A DNA stretch of 64,000 nucleotides from Winogradskyella wandonensis (GCF_004346845.1 NZ_SMGI01000002.1:620001-684000); one strand, 5' to 3'. Positions 26,032 through 35,443 are shown, counted from the first letter of the stretch. Notes: generated from the sequence alone by a model not told the origin. Made by a program: numbers and translations.

Positions 26032-26247
26032 ATGAGACATCTATTTATTTTAATCGGGTTAATATTCTCCTTAAGCTTTAATTCTTGTGCAAGACGTGTG
26101 GTTGTAAGACAACCAACCAATGTAACAGTTGTAAAAACATTACCAAGACAGCATAAGGTTGTTAGAATTAATGGCACGCGTTATTATGTTTGGGGTGGAA
26201 AACATTATCGTAAAACTAGAAATGGTTATGTTGTTGTGAGGATTTAA
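26032..26247 (+). CDS. Small basic lipoprotein of unknown function
   Basis: A 71-residue protein: signal peptide MRHLFILIGLIFSLSFNSC with a lipobox-like FNSC, then a short, strongly basic beta-rich body (VVVRQPTNVTVV, VVRINGTRYYVWGGKHYRK). The Tyr/Trp/Gly-rich end resembles small Bacteroidota envelope proteins (DUF6515-like), but this is only a resemblance. The ATG at 26032 was chosen over the longer frame from 26008 because it starts a clean signal peptide. Confidence 0.65.
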   Translation: MRHLFILIGLIFSLSFNSCARRVVVRQPTNVTVVKTLPRQHKVVRINGTRYYVWGGKHYRKTRNGYVVVRI

Positions 26248-26262
26248 CAACGTCTCGATACA

Positions 26263-26289
26263 AAATTCAATTTATAAAAAATTGAATTT
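26263..26289. repeat. AT-only inverted repeat plus half REP
   Basis: AAATTCAATTT (26263-26273) and AAATTGAATTT (26279-26289) are perfect 11-bp inverted repeats, followed by CACTCGAAGTGAC (26290-26302), itself an imperfect palindrome related to the dispersed CGACTNCGCTC family. It lies between convergent genes and may stop transcription both ways. Confidence 0.55.
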
Positions 26290-26307
26290 CACTCGAAGTG
26301 ACTATAC

Positions 26308-27528
26308 TTAATTCTTAGACAGCCAATACTCAGGATTTTGGGTAGCATCATTCTTATAGACCCTAAACCCAAGGAGTGTTTCGCCTGTAGTCTTATTTGT
26401 AAAGGCTTTACCTATAACTTGTCCTGTTTCGACTTTTTCACCAGGTTTTACATTTATTTTTGACATATTCATGTAAACTGTAATGTAATTTCCATGTCTT
26501 ATCATAACAGCTGGATTCGCATTTTTAATAATCATTATCTTGTAAACTTCTCCTGTAAAAACAGCTTTAACTGAAGCGTTTTCTTCAGTTGTAATATAAA
26601 TGCTTCGATAATTGTTTTTTACCGTTTTATCAGTAATTGAACGTTGTACACCATATCTGCTTTTAATAACACCTCTGTCTACTGGCCATCGAAGTCTACC
26701 TTTATTAGCTTCAAAATTTTCAGCAAGAGCTTTTCCTGCTGGAGTTAATGCAAATTCCCCAGACGATGATGTTTTACCTGCTTTTTTATTAGATGCCGCA
26801 ATGGCCTCTCGAATTAATCTATTTATTTCTCTATCGATACGGTCTGCTTCTTGTCGCTTTTTACGGATTTGAGCTGTGTATGTTTTTAAATCTTTTCTAA
26901 TAAGTGCCATTAGCTCTTTCTGAGCTTTCATCTCTTTTTCTAATTCTCGTTTTGCTTTTTGATTTTCTGCAACAAGCTTCTTTTTCTGTTCGCGCTGTTC
27001 CGATAATTTTAGATTAAGCTTCTGTAGCTCTTGGGTTTTTAATTTGATATCTTCTGCCTGCTTCTTTTGGTAAGCCTTATACTGATTGATGTATTGTAAA
27101 CGTTTATAAGCCTGCTTAAAATTATCTGAAGAGAGCAAAAACATAACTTTGCTTTGCTCTGATTTACTTTTGTAAGACTTAACGATCATCTTAGCATAAT
27201 TATCCTTTAGAAGCTCTAATTGGTCTCTTAGCTCTGTAATTTGCTTTTGATTATTATTAATATCCCGTGTGAGCTGGTTGGCTTGCTCGTTAGTGACGTT
27301 AATTAAATTTTGACGTATTCTTATCTTTAAGTCTACGTCTTCAACTTGCTTTAAAACCGAAACTTCTTTCTTCTTTACTTGCCTATTTAACGAATTAAGC
27401 TGATTTATTTCTCTTAGAATACGTTGTCGTTTAGCCTCAAGTTCTTTCTGCTTATTACTTTGGGCATTAACAACCGACAAAGAAAAAACAGAAACTAAAA
27501 CAAGTATAAAAATAGATTTAAAACGCAT
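26308..27528 (-). CDS. EnvC-like murein hydrolase activator (degenerate M23 domain)
   Basis: A 406-residue exported protein: signal peptide (1-22), long coiled coil (about 23-245, dense in Lys, Glu, Gln) and C-terminal LytM/M23 fold (about 280-405). The M23 zinc motifs are lost: the HxxxD site reads NNYRSIYITTEENASV and the HxH site reads LGFRVYKN. By analogy with E. coli EnvC, it probably activates a cell-wall amidase at division instead of cutting peptidoglycan itself. It is the last gene of the envelope run, 1 base after the DUF4292 gene. Confidence 0.9.
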   Translation of the reverse strand: MRFKSIFILVLVSVFSLSVVNAQSNKQKELEAKRQRILREINQLNSLNRQVKKKEVSVLKQVEDVDLKIRIRQNLINVTNEQANQLTRDINNNQKQITELRDQLELLKDNYAKMIVKSYKSKSEQSKVMFLLSSDNFKQAYKRLQYINQYKAYQKKQAEDIKLKTQELQKLNLKLSEQREQKKKLVAENQKAKRELEKEMKAQKELMALIRKDLKTYTAQIRKKRQEADRIDREINRLIREAIAASNKKAGKTSSSGEFALTPAGKALAENFEANKGRLRWPVDRGVIKSRYGVQRSITDKTVKNNYRSIYITTEENASVKAVFTGEVYKIMIIKNANPAVMIRHGNYITVYMNMSKINVKPGEKVETGQVIGKAFTNKTTGETLLGFRVYKNDATQNPEYWLSKN

Positions 27529-27529
27529 A

Positions 27530-28315
27530 TTAGTTTAGTTCGATTTCTTTATAGCCAGAAGGAATCCTAAACGGGAAACGTACCTCCTCGTTAAGTGTAA
27601 TTGATTTAATCTCCATGTCTATTAAAGCTTCACTCGTATCTTCTACAGCAATAACTTTAATCTCCTTTGGAATTACGTTTTTTTCTATGTCTTGGTACGA
27701 TTTGTAATCGACTTGAAGAAATCTGCGTTTCGCCGACTGGGCTAATTGAAGAGAATTTAGCTTAAAATGTGAGGCATTCAGTAAATAAAATAATTCTGAT
27801 AATACATTCTGGCTCTTTGGCGCAAGGACATAAGCATTTTCTTGTACATCAATCACATGGTCTTTTGCTCTTAAATCGGAAATTGCCTGCCCCATTAGTA
27901 TATTCTGAACCTTAAAAAAATCTAAATCAAAGCCTGCAAAATCACTTAATAACGCATAGTTACCATTAAAAAACGTATTATCTGTTTTGTTATAAAACTT
28001 AACACTGTCTGGGGTAATCATCATACGAGCTAAATTTAGTGGCGCGCTAAGCCAAATCACCTCATCTTTCTTTATTCTTAAATTAAATGTGGCGCCTTGA
28101 GATTTTTGGTTCTGTGTAATATTGATTTTTGCTTTTGCCTGAAGCGTTTTAAAATTAACATTGTTTTTTTGATGTGCTTTAATGACCTGCTTTGCGGACA
28201 ATGCAGAACTAGCCTCTCCCGATGTAACTATTGCCTTGGTTGATTTACAAGACCACGCAGTTACTAATAAAATAATAGCAAATACCTTTATTGTTTTGTT
28301 TGAAATAGATTGCAT
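27530..28315 (-). CDS. DUF4292 lipoprotein
   Basis: A 261-residue lipoprotein with signal segment and lipobox AWSC (Cys at about 23). The body fits DUF4292 (LolA/LppX-like fold): QAKAKINITQNQKSQGATFNLRI, DEVIWLSAPL, a central NTFFNGNYALLSDFAGFDLD and a C-terminal RFPFRIPSGYKEIEL. It lies between a TPR gene and envC with gaps of 4 and 1 bases, an order common in flavobacteria. It may carry a lipid or lipoprotein across the periplasm, but this is inferred from the fold. GTG at 28318 directly precedes the chosen ATG at 28315. Confidence 0.85.
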   Translation of the reverse strand: MQSISNKTIKVFAIILLVTAWSCKSTKAIVTSGEASSALSAKQVIKAHQKNNVNFKTLQAKAKINITQNQKSQGATFNLRIKKDEVIWLSAPLNLARMMITPDSVKFYNKTDNTFFNGNYALLSDFAGFDLDFFKVQNILMGQAISDLRAKDHVIDVQENAYVLAPKSQNVLSELFYLLNASHFKLNSLQLAQSAKRRFLQVDYKSYQDIEKNVIPKEIKVIAVEDTSEALIDMEIKSITLNEEVRFPFRIPSGYKEIELN

Positions 28316-28319
28316 CACT

Positions 28320-29681
28320 CTAATTTGTTACTTTAATCATTTCGGCCTTTTTAGCAAACGTTTTAGATTTGGTAATATTATTACTTAATTTATAAGCTTC
28401 GCTTAATTGCAGATAAAAATCACGCTCCATTTTAGGATTTTCAACTAAAAAATCAAGTCCTATTTCCAAGCTTTCTATTGCGCTTTTGGCTTCGCCTAGA
28501 TTAATATAAGCTACACCGTTTAGCAAGTACAAAATAGGTTGCGCTGGATATAATTCTAAAGCATTTTTAGATTGTTGTAAAGCATCTTGATATTGTTTTA
28601 AATCAATTTGAATAAGAATGATATCTCGTAATAATTTAAAGTCACTGGGCGTTTGTTTTAAAGCGGCTTTATAATTCTGAAGTGCTTTTTCTTTATCACC
28701 AGATTTTAGGTAAAAGCTTCCCAGATTCGTGAGTGATTTTGTGTCTTTTTGAGTGTTAACACTATCCGTAGCCTCGATTAAATCTTTTTGGTATTGGGGG
28801 TTTTTTTCCACAAACTGAACAAAATCCTTAAGCACTTTAGATTTAGAAGATTCTTCGATTTCGGGAGCATTTAAAACCCGTTTCATCGAAGACACCGCCA
28901 TATCTACTTGATCTTCTTCTAAGTAAAACTTATACAATGCTAAGTGCACATATTTAGATTCTGGTATAGCGTTTAAAAGCGTTTTTGCTACTTCGTAAGC
29001 GTCTTTAGTTTTTCCTGTTTGGCTGTATCTATAGATGAGTTGTAAATAATTGTTTTCGTTTGTCGGATTCGCTAAAATTCGTGCTTTTAATCTCTGAATT
29101 TGGTCTGTGGCGTCTCCCGTAAGGTTATAAATATTATTACGCATTGTGTTACGCACTTCGTCTTCTCCTAACGAGGCATCTAACTCGTCTAGAAGTACTA
29201 ATGCGTCTTTAAATCGCTCTTTTTTAATATACAGCGTCGCTAAGTCTTGCTTATAATCTGGATGGTATTTAACCAGTTGTTTTAAGGTTTTTATGGCATT
29301 ATCAATATCGTCTTGCTTGTAATACACATCGTAAAGCTCATCCAAAAACCATTCGTTATCTGGCTGCATTTTAATAGCAATTTTTAAGTTTTGTTCGGCA
29401 GCTTCAAATTTTTTTAGTTGGTTGTAGTTTTTACCCAGCTCAAAATAAATAACGGGTTTCTGACTGTCGATATCCAAGCATTTTTGAAGCGCTTTAATTG
29501 CCAACTCATAATTTTCTATGCCTTTCTGTTTTAAGGCTTCAAAAAAATGGTCTTGGTAAGCGTCGGTAACATTACCTAAATCGTCATCTGGTTTTTGATT
29601 AAAATCTACCTGAGATAATGCCAACAATGGCGTTAACATTAGTACAGTGAGAAAAGCTCTATATATTAGTTTAAATTTCAC
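28320..29681 (-). CDS. Exported tetratricopeptide-repeat protein
   Basis: A 453-residue protein with a signal peptide (about 1-23) and roughly ten TPR units from residue 35 on, for example YELAIKALQKCLDIDSQKPV, ENYLQLIYRYSQTGKTKDAY and ALQNYKAALKQTPSDF. TPRs form a protein-binding superhelix, so this is probably a periplasmic scaffold for its operon partners DUF4292 and EnvC. The start codon is GTG (29681). It lies 19 bases after the nucleotidyltransferase gene. Confidence 0.85.
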   Translation of the reverse strand: MKFKLIYRAFLTVLMLTPLLALSQVDFNQKPDDDLGNVTDAYQDHFFEALKQKGIENYELAIKALQKCLDIDSQKPVIYFELGKNYNQLKKFEAAEQNLKIAIKMQPDNEWFLDELYDVYYKQDDIDNAIKTLKQLVKYHPDYKQDLATLYIKKERFKDALVLLDELDASLGEDEVRNTMRNNIYNLTGDATDQIQRLKARILANPTNENNYLQLIYRYSQTGKTKDAYEVAKTLLNAIPESKYVHLALYKFYLEEDQVDMAVSSMKRVLNAPEIEESSKSKVLKDFVQFVEKNPQYQKDLIEATDSVNTQKDTKSLTNLGSFYLKSGDKEKALQNYKAALKQTPSDFKLLRDIILIQIDLKQYQDALQQSKNALELYPAQPILYLLNGVAYINLGEAKSAIESLEIGLDFLVENPKMERDFYLQLSEAYKLSNNITKSKTFAKKAEMIKVTN

Positions 29682-29700
29682 GTTATATCAACTTCAACAA

Positions 29701-30720
29701 TTATTCCATTTGTGTATAATCGCCAATACTAATTTTAGTAAACTTACCATTATACTTTACGTAATTGCCAATCATGGCTTCGTCTAATGTAGCGTTTTTA
29801 ATATGAGTCTGCGTCTGAATTAAGCTATTTTTAACGACTGAATTTTCTACTGTTGTCCCTTCTCCTATTGACACATTAGGACCAATGGTACTGTTCTTTA
29901 GGGTTACGTTTTTAGCAATATAACAAGGCTCTACGATAGTTGAATTTTCCAGAACTACTGAGTCATCAACTAAAGTCTCTTCACCATCTGCTTTAAGGAA
30001 ACCAAGCATTTTTGTATTCGTTTCTAATGTTACGGCTTTGTTTCCACAATCCATCCACTCATCTACAGTACCTGTTTTAAATACTTTTCCGTCTGCCATC
30101 ATACGCTTAATACCATCATTGATTTGGTACTCACCGCCATTCATCACGTTTTCGTCTAAAACTTCTTGAAGTTTATCTTTTAAAACTGCGGCATCCTTAA
30201 AATAGTAAATACCAATTACGGCTTGGTCACTCACAAAAGTTTCTGGTTTTTCAACCAGCTCCACGATTTCTTCATTGGTATTTAGCTTAACAACACCATA
30301 AGCTTCAGGATTTGCAACACGTTTTGTCCAAATCACCGCATCTGCGTTAGGGTCTAAATCAAACTCGGCACGAATTAAAGTATCTGCATAGGCTATGACC
30401 GCAGGTCCTGACAAGGATGATTTTGCACTCATTATGGCGTGACCTGTTCCTAAAGGCTGGTCTTGCCTGTATATAGATGCTTTGGCGCCTAAACTTTTGG
30501 CTAAATCTTTTAATTTAGCTACTACATCGTCTCCAAAGAATGCTGGGTCACCAAGCACAAAAGCGATTTCTTCGATTGGTTGTTTTAAAACCTTTGCTAT
30601 GTCTTTTACCAAGCGATGAACAATCGGTTGGCCTGCAACAGGAATTAATGGTTTAGGTACTGTTAAACTATGTGGTCTTAATCGCGAACCACGACCTGCC
30701 ATTGGGACTATTATTTTCAT
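29701..30720 (-). CDS. Sugar-phosphate nucleotidyltransferase with beta-helix
   Basis: A 339-residue nucleotide-sugar pyrophosphorylase of the RmlA/GlmU-like group. The nucleotide-binding signature is VPMAGRGSRLRPHSLTVPKPL, here 5-25 minus the first residues, followed by LGTGHAI and EWMDCGN. The C-terminal quarter holds hexapeptide repeats (VLENSTIVEPCYIAKNVTLK) forming a left-handed beta-helix. It makes an NDP-sugar, probably dTDP- or UDP-glucose type; the sugar is not readable. ATG 30720 is preferred over 30726 because the earlier ATG is the edge of a hairpin repeat. Confidence 0.88.
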   Translation of the reverse strand: MKIIVPMAGRGSRLRPHSLTVPKPLIPVAGQPIVHRLVKDIAKVLKQPIEEIAFVLGDPAFFGDDVVAKLKDLAKSLGAKASIYRQDQPLGTGHAIMSAKSSLSGPAVIAYADTLIRAEFDLDPNADAVIWTKRVANPEAYGVVKLNTNEEIVELVEKPETFVSDQAVIGIYYFKDAAVLKDKLQEVLDENVMNGGEYQINDGIKRMMADGKVFKTGTVDEWMDCGNKAVTLETNTKMLGFLKADGEETLVDDSVVLENSTIVEPCYIAKNVTLKNSTIGPNVSIGEGTTVENSVVKNSLIQTQTHIKNATLDEAMIGNYVKYNGKFTKISIGDYTQME

Positions 30721-30726
30721 ATTCAT

Positions 30727-30744
30727 TTGCCGCGAAAGCGGTAA
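30727..30744 (-). repeat. GAAA/TTTC-loop hairpin abutting the nucleotidyltransferase start
   Basis: TTGCCGC (30727-30733) pairs with GCGGTAA (30738-30744) around GAAA. On the minus strand it reads TTACCGC-TTTC-GCGGCAA and is followed directly by ATGAATATG, exactly as in front of trpS. Confidence 0.6.
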
Positions 30745-30782
30745 TCTTTTTAATTAGACTTTATTTTCTTTTATTGATGAGA

Positions 30783-30807
30783 TTTCTCGACTTCGCTCGA
30801 AATGACA
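30783..30807 (+). repeat. Dispersed palindrome, CGACTNCGCTC family
   Basis: A 25-base unit containing TCTCGACTTCGCTCGA and ending AATGACA, between the dut stop and the nucleotidyltransferase start. It matches the unit at 48810-48834 at 24 of 25 positions. Confidence 0.75.
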
Positions 30808-30814
30808 TACTTAA

Positions 30815-31249
30815 TTACTTTACACCTGTACTTCCAAAACCCCCACCACCACGATAGGTTTCAGACAATTCTTGGACTTCTTGCCATTCGGCGCGTTCGT
30901 GTTTTGCTATGACGAGTTGCGCAATGCGTTCACCATTTTCTATTACAAAATCTTCACTAGAAAGATTTACTAAAATCACACCTATTTCACCTCTATAATC
31001 GGCATCTACAGTTCCTGGAGCATTGAGTACTGTGATTCCTTTTTTTGCGGCTAAACCGCTACGTGGACGTACCTGAGCTTCTGTTCCAATCGGTAATTCA
31101 ATAAACAACCCTGTTTTTACGATAGTGCGTTCTAAAGGTTTTAGAATTATCGATTCCGAAATATTTGCACGTAAATCCATTCCTGCTGAAGCAATAGTTT
31201 CGTAGTGCGGTAAATCGTGATTGGATTTATTAATGATTTTTATGTTCAT
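30815..31249 (-). CDS. dut: dUTP diphosphatase
   Basis: Homotrimeric dUTPase of 144 residues, which removes dUTP and supplies dUMP for dTMP synthesis. All five motifs are present: [42 protein letters not shown] and the C-terminal [10 protein letters not shown] lid. ATG 31249 gives the standard N-terminus (MNIKIINKS); the nine extra residues of the longer frame are not typical. It sits inside an envelope-biogenesis run between a flippase and a nucleotidyltransferase gene, an arrangement common in flavobacteria. Confidence 0.95.
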   Translation of the reverse strand: MNIKIINKSNHDLPHYETIASAGMDLRANISESIILKPLERTIVKTGLFIELPIGTEAQVRPRSGLAAKKGITVLNAPGTVDADYRGEIGVILVNLSSEDFVIENGERIAQLVIAKHERAEWQEVQELSETYRGGGGFGSTGVK

Positions 31250-31308
31250 ATCCTTATGTCTAATCTTCCTTTTCAACTACGCTAAGCCGAGATAAAACGA
31301 AGAAAATT

Positions 31309-32766
31309 TTAGTTTTTAATTAATACTGAAATATTCTTTTTTTCGAGTTGAAAAACAACTATCAAAAATACGATTAATGCGCCAAATCCTATGTAATAGT
31401 TCTCTCTAAATCCGTAGAAATATACGGTTGAAAACACTATAGAGAGGATAAAATAAAGTCCTATCTTTTTGAAATTATATGGGATTGGATAATATTTCTG
31501 ACCGTAGTACAATGATATCAACATCATAACGCCATAGGCTGAAACTGTTGCGATTGCTGAGGCTTTAAATCCAATATGCGGAATTAAAAGATAGTTTATG
31601 ACTAGCGTAACGATAGCGCCAAAAACAGAAATATAGCCTCCAAACTTAGTACGGTCTGTTATTTTGTACCAAACTGATAGATTGTGGTAGATTCCCAAAC
31701 AGAAGTTAGCGATAAGAATTAAAGGCACAATCCACATGGCTTCATAAAAGTCTTCGCTTCTGATGATATATGGTTTTATAATGTCTGAAAACACGACGAC
31801 CGTTAACAAAATAATTGACCCAAAAGCCACGAAAAATTCTAGAATTTTTGCATAGTTTTTTTGAGGATTTTCAGTTTTTGAATGACTGAAAAAATAGGGC
31901 TCTATTCCCAATCTAAAAGCTGTAGCAAATAAGGTCATGAATAATGCTATTTTATAACACGCCGAATACATACCTATTTGGACTTCTGAAATATCTGCTG
32001 GTAATAATTCTTTGAGTAAAATTCTATCAAACGTTTCGTTTATTGAATATGCCACTCCGGCTAATAAAACTGGGGCTGCATATTTGAGCATCCGTTTCCA
32101 AAGGTTTGAATCAAAACTATACTTGATTTTTGTGTAAAACGGAATTAATAAGAGTAGCGTAACTCCACTTGCAACAACATTAGAAATGAAAATATAGCTG
32201 ATTTCAAAATCGGGCTTATAAATGCTTTTTAGAATATCAAAGTCGTCTGAGAGCCCTTTTAGATACAGTAGTAAAAAGACATTTAAGCCTAAATTAATAG
32301 CTACATTAAGAATCTTAATTATAGCATATTTTGTAGGTTTTTTGGTGGCTCTCAACCAAGCAAAAGGAATAATAACTAAGGCATCTAAGAGTAAAATAAT
32401 AAATACCAGATTCAAGTATTTTAAATCTATTTCAATAGCACTAGCTATAAAATCGCGAAATAGGAATGCTATTCCTAAAACTAAAAAAGACGTCACAACT
32501 AAAGAGATACTAGCTGTGCTGGTTACGTTTTCGGGATGTTTTTCTTTATTGAAAAATCGGAAAAATGCAGTTTCCATTCCGTAAGCTAAAACCACATTAA
32601 ATAAGACGAAGTAAGCAAAAATAAAGGATACACGACCATACTCTTCAACAGACATCACATCCGGGTTGGTGTAAAGCGGCACCAACAAGAAGCTTAGCAT
32701 ACGCGGTAAAACTGTTGCTAAACCGTAAATGAATGTTTGTTTAAAAAGGCTTTTAAATCCGCTCAA
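31309..32766 (-). CDS. Polysaccharide flippase (Wzx/MATE-like, MurJ superfamily)
   Basis: A 485-residue integral membrane protein with about 14 predicted helices, of the oligosaccharide flippase family. The N-terminal FIYGLATVLPRMLSFLLVPLYT and the WYKITDRTKFGGYIS loop are characteristic. It probably moves undecaprenyl-linked glycans to the periplasmic face. The start is TTG at 32766: an in-frame stop lies seven codons upstream and no ATG is available before residue 22. It heads the envelope run flippase-dut-nucleotidyltransferase-TPR-DUF4292-envC. Confidence 0.9.
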   Translation of the reverse strand: MSGFKSLFKQTFIYGLATVLPRMLSFLLVPLYTNPDVMSVEEYGRVSFIFAYFVLFNVVLAYGMETAFFRFFNKEKHPENVTSTASISLVVTSFLVLGIAFLFRDFIASAIEIDLKYLNLVFIILLLDALVIIPFAWLRATKKPTKYAIIKILNVAINLGLNVFLLLYLKGLSDDFDILKSIYKPDFEISYIFISNVVASGVTLLLLIPFYTKIKYSFDSNLWKRMLKYAAPVLLAGVAYSINETFDRILLKELLPADISEVQIGMYSACYKIALFMTLFATAFRLGIEPYFFSHSKTENPQKNYAKILEFFVAFGSIILLTVVVFSDIIKPYIIRSEDFYEAMWIVPLILIANFCLGIYHNLSVWYKITDRTKFGGYISVFGAIVTLVINYLLIPHIGFKASAIATVSAYGVMMLISLYYGQKYYPIPYNFKKIGLYFILSIVFSTVYFYGFRENYYIGFGALIVFLIVVFQLEKKNISVLIKN

Positions 32767-32812
32767 TCTTTGTGAAATATCTGGTTAAAAATACCATTTT
32801 TAAAACAAAAAA

Positions 32813-32834
32813 ACCTAACTTAAAAAAGTTAGGT
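32813..32834 (-). terminator. Terminator of the atp operon
   Basis: ACCTAACTT (32813-32821) and AAGTTAGGT (32826-32834) form a perfect 9-bp stem with a 4-base loop; on the minus strand it is followed by a run of Ts. It lies 54 bases after the atpG stop. Confidence 0.85.
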
Positions 32835-32852
32835 CTTGTTAATTATAATGGG

Positions 32853-32877
32853 ATGCTGAAACAAGTTCAGCATGACA
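32853..32877. repeat. Dispersed hairpin ATGCTGAA-ACAAG-TTCAGCAT
   Basis: An 8-bp perfect inverted repeat with a 5-base centre, followed by GACAC. The TGACA tail is shared with the CGACTNCGCTC family, but the arms differ, so this is a second repeat family. It lies between the atpG stop and the terminator. Confidence 0.6.
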
Positions 32878-32887
32878 CATCTAGGTA

Positions 32888-33748
32888 TTAATTATTCAAT
32901 GCCTCCGCTCCACCAACAATTTCTAAAATTTCGTTAGTAATTGCTGCTTGTCTTGCTTTGTTGTAAGTCAATTTAAGTTGGTCTCTTAACTCAGTGGCAT
33001 TGTCCGTTGCCTTGTGCATTGCTGTCATACGAGCACCATGTTCTGAAGCGAACGAATCTCTAATACCTTTATAAAGTTGCGTCTTTAAAGATTTTGGAAT
33101 CAATGTTTCTACAATCTCTTCTTTTGAAGGTTCAAAAATATAGTCTAAATTAACATTCTCGTCTGCCTCAACAGGAACAATTGGTAAAAACTGCTCTGTC
33201 ATAACAATCTGGGTCGCTGCATTTTTAAAGTGATTGTAAACGATTTCGATTTTATCAAATTCGCCTTCAACAAATTTTTCCATCAGCATTTCTGCTATTT
33301 CCGCAACGTTCTCAAAGGTTAAATCATCAAAAACTTCGCTTTTATTAGCAATAACTCTATCTTGTTTTTGAAAAGCATCGTTAGCCTTCTTCCCTATTGC
33401 TAGTACAGAAACATTCTTATCTCCATATACATCATTAATCAAGGAATTAGTTTGCTTTATAATGTTAGAATTAAAAGCGCCACACAATCCTCTGTTAGAC
33501 GTAATAGCAACAATGAGTACATTTTTAACTTCTCTTTGAACCGAATATTTACTTCCAGAATCTGCATCTAAACTTGCACTTAATCCTTGAAGTAATTCGG
33601 TTAACTTATTAGAGTAAGGACGCATAGCAGTAATCGCATCTTGAGCCTTCTTTAACTTTGCAGCAGATACCATTTTCATAGCACTGGTAATCTGCATCGT
33701 TGAAGACACGGACGATATTCTGTTACGTATTTCTTTTAAGTTTGCCAT
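32888..33748 (-). CDS. atpG: ATP synthase F1 subunit gamma
   Basis: Central stalk subunit of 286 residues, which rotates inside the alpha3-beta3 head. The N-terminal helix MANLKEIRNRISSVSSTMQITSAM and the C-terminal coil (MTAMHKATDNATELRDQLKL, NKARQAAITNEILEIVGGA) are the family hallmarks. The longer frame starting at TTG 33769 runs into a repeat, so ATG 33748 is used. It is the last gene of the atpBEFHAG cluster; atpD and atpC are not here. Confidence 0.97.
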   Translation of the reverse strand: MANLKEIRNRISSVSSTMQITSAMKMVSAAKLKKAQDAITAMRPYSNKLTELLQGLSASLDADSGSKYSVQREVKNVLIVAITSNRGLCGAFNSNIIKQTNSLINDVYGDKNVSVLAIGKKANDAFQKQDRVIANKSEVFDDLTFENVAEIAEMLMEKFVEGEFDKIEIVYNHFKNAATQIVMTEQFLPIVPVEADENVNLDYIFEPSKEEIVETLIPKSLKTQLYKGIRDSFASEHGARMTAMHKATDNATELRDQLKLTYNKARQAAITNEILEIVGGAEALNN

Positions 33749-33750
33749 AG

Positions 33751-33777
33751 CCTCTCCAAACCTCTCCAAAGGAGAGG
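33751..33777. repeat. Palindrome CCTCTCC-AAA-GGAGAGG in the atpA-atpG gap
   Basis: CCTCTCCAAA occurs twice in tandem (33751-33770), and the second copy pairs with GGAGAGG (33771-33777) as a perfect 7-bp palindrome. It fills most of the 46-base gap between atpA and atpG. Confidence 0.75.
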
Positions 33778-33794
33778 AATTATTTAGTTAATAA

Positions 33795-35375
33795 TTAAGC
33801 TCTGTACTTGCCAGATAAATCTTTTGCCACGCTTGTTAACGTATCAATAACCTCATCCGTTAATTTACCAGCTTTAAGCGTATCTAAAATATTTCTATGC
33901 TTAGCATTTAAGAATTCTATATAATCTCTTTCAAATTCTTTTACTTTCTCCACAGGAACATCTCTTAATAAGTTTTTAGAACCTGCATAAATAATGGCGA
34001 CTTGATCTTCTACTGTAAACGGATCGTTCTGTGCTTGTTTTAGAATTTCTACATTACGCTTACCTTTTTCGATAACGTTTAATGTAGATGCATCTAAATC
34101 AGAACCAAACTTAGCAAACGCTTCTAATTCACGGAACTGCGCTTGGTCTAACTTTAATGTACCAGATACTTTTTTCATAGATTTAATCTGTGCGTTACCT
34201 CCAACACGAGATACTGAAATACCTACGTTAATTGCTGGACGCACACCTGAGTTAAATAAATCTCCGTCTAAGAAAATTTGACCATCTGTAATCGAAATTA
34301 CGTTAGTTGGGATGTATGCAGATACATCACCAGCCTGAGTTTCAATAATTGGCAACGCCGTTAAAGAACCACCACCTTTTACCATTGGCTTAAGCACATC
34401 TGGTAAATCGTTCATTTCTTGAGCAATAGCATCGTCATTGATGATTTTCGCAGAACGCTCTAACAATCTTGAGTGTAAATAGAAAACGTCACCTGGATAT
34501 GCCTCACGTCCTGGAGGACGACGTAATAATAAAGACACCTCACGGTATGCTACCGCTTGCTTAGATAAATCATCGTAAATAATTAATGCTGGACGACCAG
34601 TATCACGGAAATATTCTCCGATAGATGCTCCAGTCATTGGTGCATATACTTGCATTGCTGCTGGATCTGATGCGTTTGCTGCGACGATAGTTGTATAGGC
34701 TAAGGCACCTCTTTCTTCTAACGTCTTTGCAATGTTTGCAACTGTTGACGCTTTTTGTCCAACGGCAACATATATACAGTATACAGGCTCACCCGCATCG
34801 TAAAATTCTTTCTGATTTAAGATGGTATCGATACAAACTGTTGTTTTACCAGTTTGACGGTCACCAATAACCAACTCACGCTGTCCTCTACCAACTGGAA
34901 TCATAGCATCAATCGCTTTAATACCTGTTTGCATTGGCTCTGTCACTGGCTCTCTGTAGATTACACCAGGAGCTTTACGCTCTAATGGCATCTCATAAGT
35001 TTCACCAGAGATAGGTCCTTTACCATCGATTGGGTTACCTAATGTATCCACGACACGACCTACAATCCCTTCACCTACTTTTACAGAGGCAATACGAGAA
35101 GTACGCTTTACCGTTGAACCTTCTTTAACGCCTGTAGAAGCACCTAATAATACGATACCTACGTTATCTTCTTCTAAGTTAAGTACGATACCTTCTGCAC
35201 CACCATCGAATTCTACTAATTCGCCATACTCTGCATTAGCAAGTCCGTAAGCACGTACAATACCATCACCTACAGTTAATACTGTTCCTACTTCGTCTAA
35301 TGAAGCACCTGCTTCAAATCCTGAAAGTTGTTGTTTTAAGATTGCTGATATTTCAGCTGGTTTTACTTCTGCCAT
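33795..35375 (-). CDS. atpA: ATP synthase F1 subunit alpha
   Basis: Alpha subunit of the F1 head, 526 residues, carrying the non-catalytic nucleotide sites. Walker A GDRQTGKT is at 171-178, and the family signature is visible as [14 protein letters not shown]. The N-terminal beta barrel, nucleotide-binding core and C-terminal helical domain are complete. The gene lies between atpH and atpG; the atpH-atpA gap of 68 bases holds a palindromic repeat. Confidence 0.98.
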   Translation of the reverse strand: MAEVKPAEISAILKQQLSGFEAGASLDEVGTVLTVGDGIVRAYGLANAEYGELVEFDGGAEGIVLNLEEDNVGIVLLGASTGVKEGSTVKRTSRIASVKVGEGIVGRVVDTLGNPIDGKGPISGETYEMPLERKAPGVIYREPVTEPMQTGIKAIDAMIPVGRGQRELVIGDRQTGKTTVCIDTILNQKEFYDAGEPVYCIYVAVGQKASTVANIAKTLEERGALAYTTIVAANASDPAAMQVYAPMTGASIGEYFRDTGRPALIIYDDLSKQAVAYREVSLLLRRPPGREAYPGDVFYLHSRLLERSAKIINDDAIAQEMNDLPDVLKPMVKGGGSLTALPIIETQAGDVSAYIPTNVISITDGQIFLDGDLFNSGVRPAINVGISVSRVGGNAQIKSMKKVSGTLKLDQAQFRELEAFAKFGSDLDASTLNVIEKGKRNVEILKQAQNDPFTVEDQVAIIYAGSKNLLRDVPVEKVKEFERDYIEFLNAKHRNILDTLKAGKLTDEVIDTLTSVAKDLSGKYRA

Positions 35376-35404
35376 TTTTATTAGTCTTTAGCTATTGAAA
35401 AAGA

Positions 35405-35429
35405 CCCTTCGACTGCGCTCAGGGTGACA
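35405..35429 (+). repeat. Dispersed palindrome in the atpH-atpA gap
   Basis: A 25-base unit beginning CCCTTCGACTGCGCTC and ending in GGGTGACA; CCCT and AGGG pair around the CGACTGCGCTC centre. Same family as 30783-30807 and 48810-48834. Confidence 0.75.
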
Positions 35430-35443
35430 CTCTCAAAAGCATT

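Noticed and set aside
32222-32584. 120-codon plus-strand frame opposite the flippase
   Set aside because: Mirrors hydrophobic codons of the flippase; Lys/Ser-rich with no domain.
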